Shown one piece after another: positions 63,836-64,000 of a stretch of 64,000 bases of DNA. Numbering within the stretch: the stretch's first letter is position 1; every line of letters begins with the position of its first letter. Under the pieces are notes generated by a model that saw nothing but the letters and a program-made list of their open reading frames with translations, had not been told where the DNA came from and ran no database searches. Source of the stretch: Microbacteriaceae bacterium (lineage in GTDB: Bacteria > Actinomycetota > Actinomycetes > Actinomycetales > Microbacteriaceae). A program made the position numbers and the translations under genes. Location: positions 57,882 to 121,881 of the forward strand of contig JANXTR010000025.1 of the NCBI GenBank assembly GCA_025352325.1, written 5' to 3'.

Positions 63836-64000
63836 TCAGGCCGCGGCGGCGGCGAGGGAGTCTTTGACGGCGGCGATGGTGGCCTCCGTCGTCATGCCGA
63901 ACTCGCGGTAGAGGGTCTTGTAGTCGGCGGATGCCCCGAAGTGCTCGATCGAGACGCTGCGGCCGGCATCACCCACGTAGGGCTTCCAGGTGAGCGAAAT
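63836..64000 (-). CDS. tkt: Transketolase, C-terminal end (rest outside window)
   Basis: Only the last 54 codons and the stop are present. The fragment reads [22 protein letters not shown], shortened here to two pieces, [18 protein letters not shown] and [18 protein letters not shown]. This is the standard transketolase C-terminus ([10 protein letters not shown]-x-T). Position before tal confirms it. It is the first known gene of the minus-strand pentose phosphate operon. Confidence 0.93.
   Translation of the reverse strand: MSLTWKPYVGDAGRSVSIEHFGASADYKTLYREFGMTTEATIAAVKDSLAAAAA

Overview
The window is about 64 kb of high-GC actinobacterial chromosome. It is most likely from the family Microbacteriaceae (Leifsonia-like). 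Supporting points are a DUF4333/DUF2510 protein, an RbpA homologue, an OpcA–Zwf pair, a PriA with eroded helicase motifs, a two-gene membrane insert in the trp operon, WhiA next to RapZ and UvrC, and an AmiR/NasT-type (ANTAR) response regulator. Most genes are core housekeeping genes, densely packed, often with 4-nt GTGA/ATGA overlaps. I see no phage, insertion sequence, CRISPR array or rRNA operon.

Layout: 1-8.3 kb holds the end of gmk, then rpoZ, coaBC, metK, priA, fmt, rsmB and rpe. From 8.3-10 kb a large polytopic membrane protein of unknown function lies on the minus strand. From 10-18 kb there is an FKBP isomerase, then hisE-hisG-hisF-hisI running straight into trpE, two small membrane proteins, trpC-trpB-trpA, and lgt to 19.1 kb. 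From 19-27 kb come glutamate synthase (gltB, gltD) and pyruvate kinase. A decayed DUF6855-like gene sits at 26.8-27.2 kb. It is followed by a DUF2510/DUF4333 membrane protein, tRNA-Leu(CAA), the ANTAR regulator, a hotdog thioesterase and polA.

From 32.2-37.5 kb is a sugar or polyol PTS operon: DeoR regulator, 1-phosphofructokinase-type kinase, mannitol-type EIIC, EIIB, EIIA, a zinc-type MDR dehydrogenase and HPr. From 37.5-40.3 kb is an overlapping three-gene unit: a DUF885 metallopeptidase, a 133-residue DUF1731-type fragment protein, and a 221-residue protein resembling archaeal-type thymidylate synthases. This unit is the most unusual part of the window.

From 40.3-53 kb there are two lipoproteins around rpsA, then coaE, uvrB, uvrA, uvrC, rapZ and whiA. 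From 53-57.7 kb are sodA and the lower-glycolysis run gap-pgk-tpiA, then secG and rbpA. From 57.7 kb to the end the minus strand carries the pentose-phosphate operon tkt-tal-pgi-zwf-opcA-pgl, with tkt cut by the window edge.

Functionally the window joins central carbon metabolism, nitrogen assimilation, His/Trp synthesis, coenzyme A synthesis, nucleotide excision repair and carbohydrate uptake. A repeated regulatory pattern is a TAnnnT hexamer placed 6-7 nt before the start codon of at least nine genes, which suggests widespread leaderless transcription.
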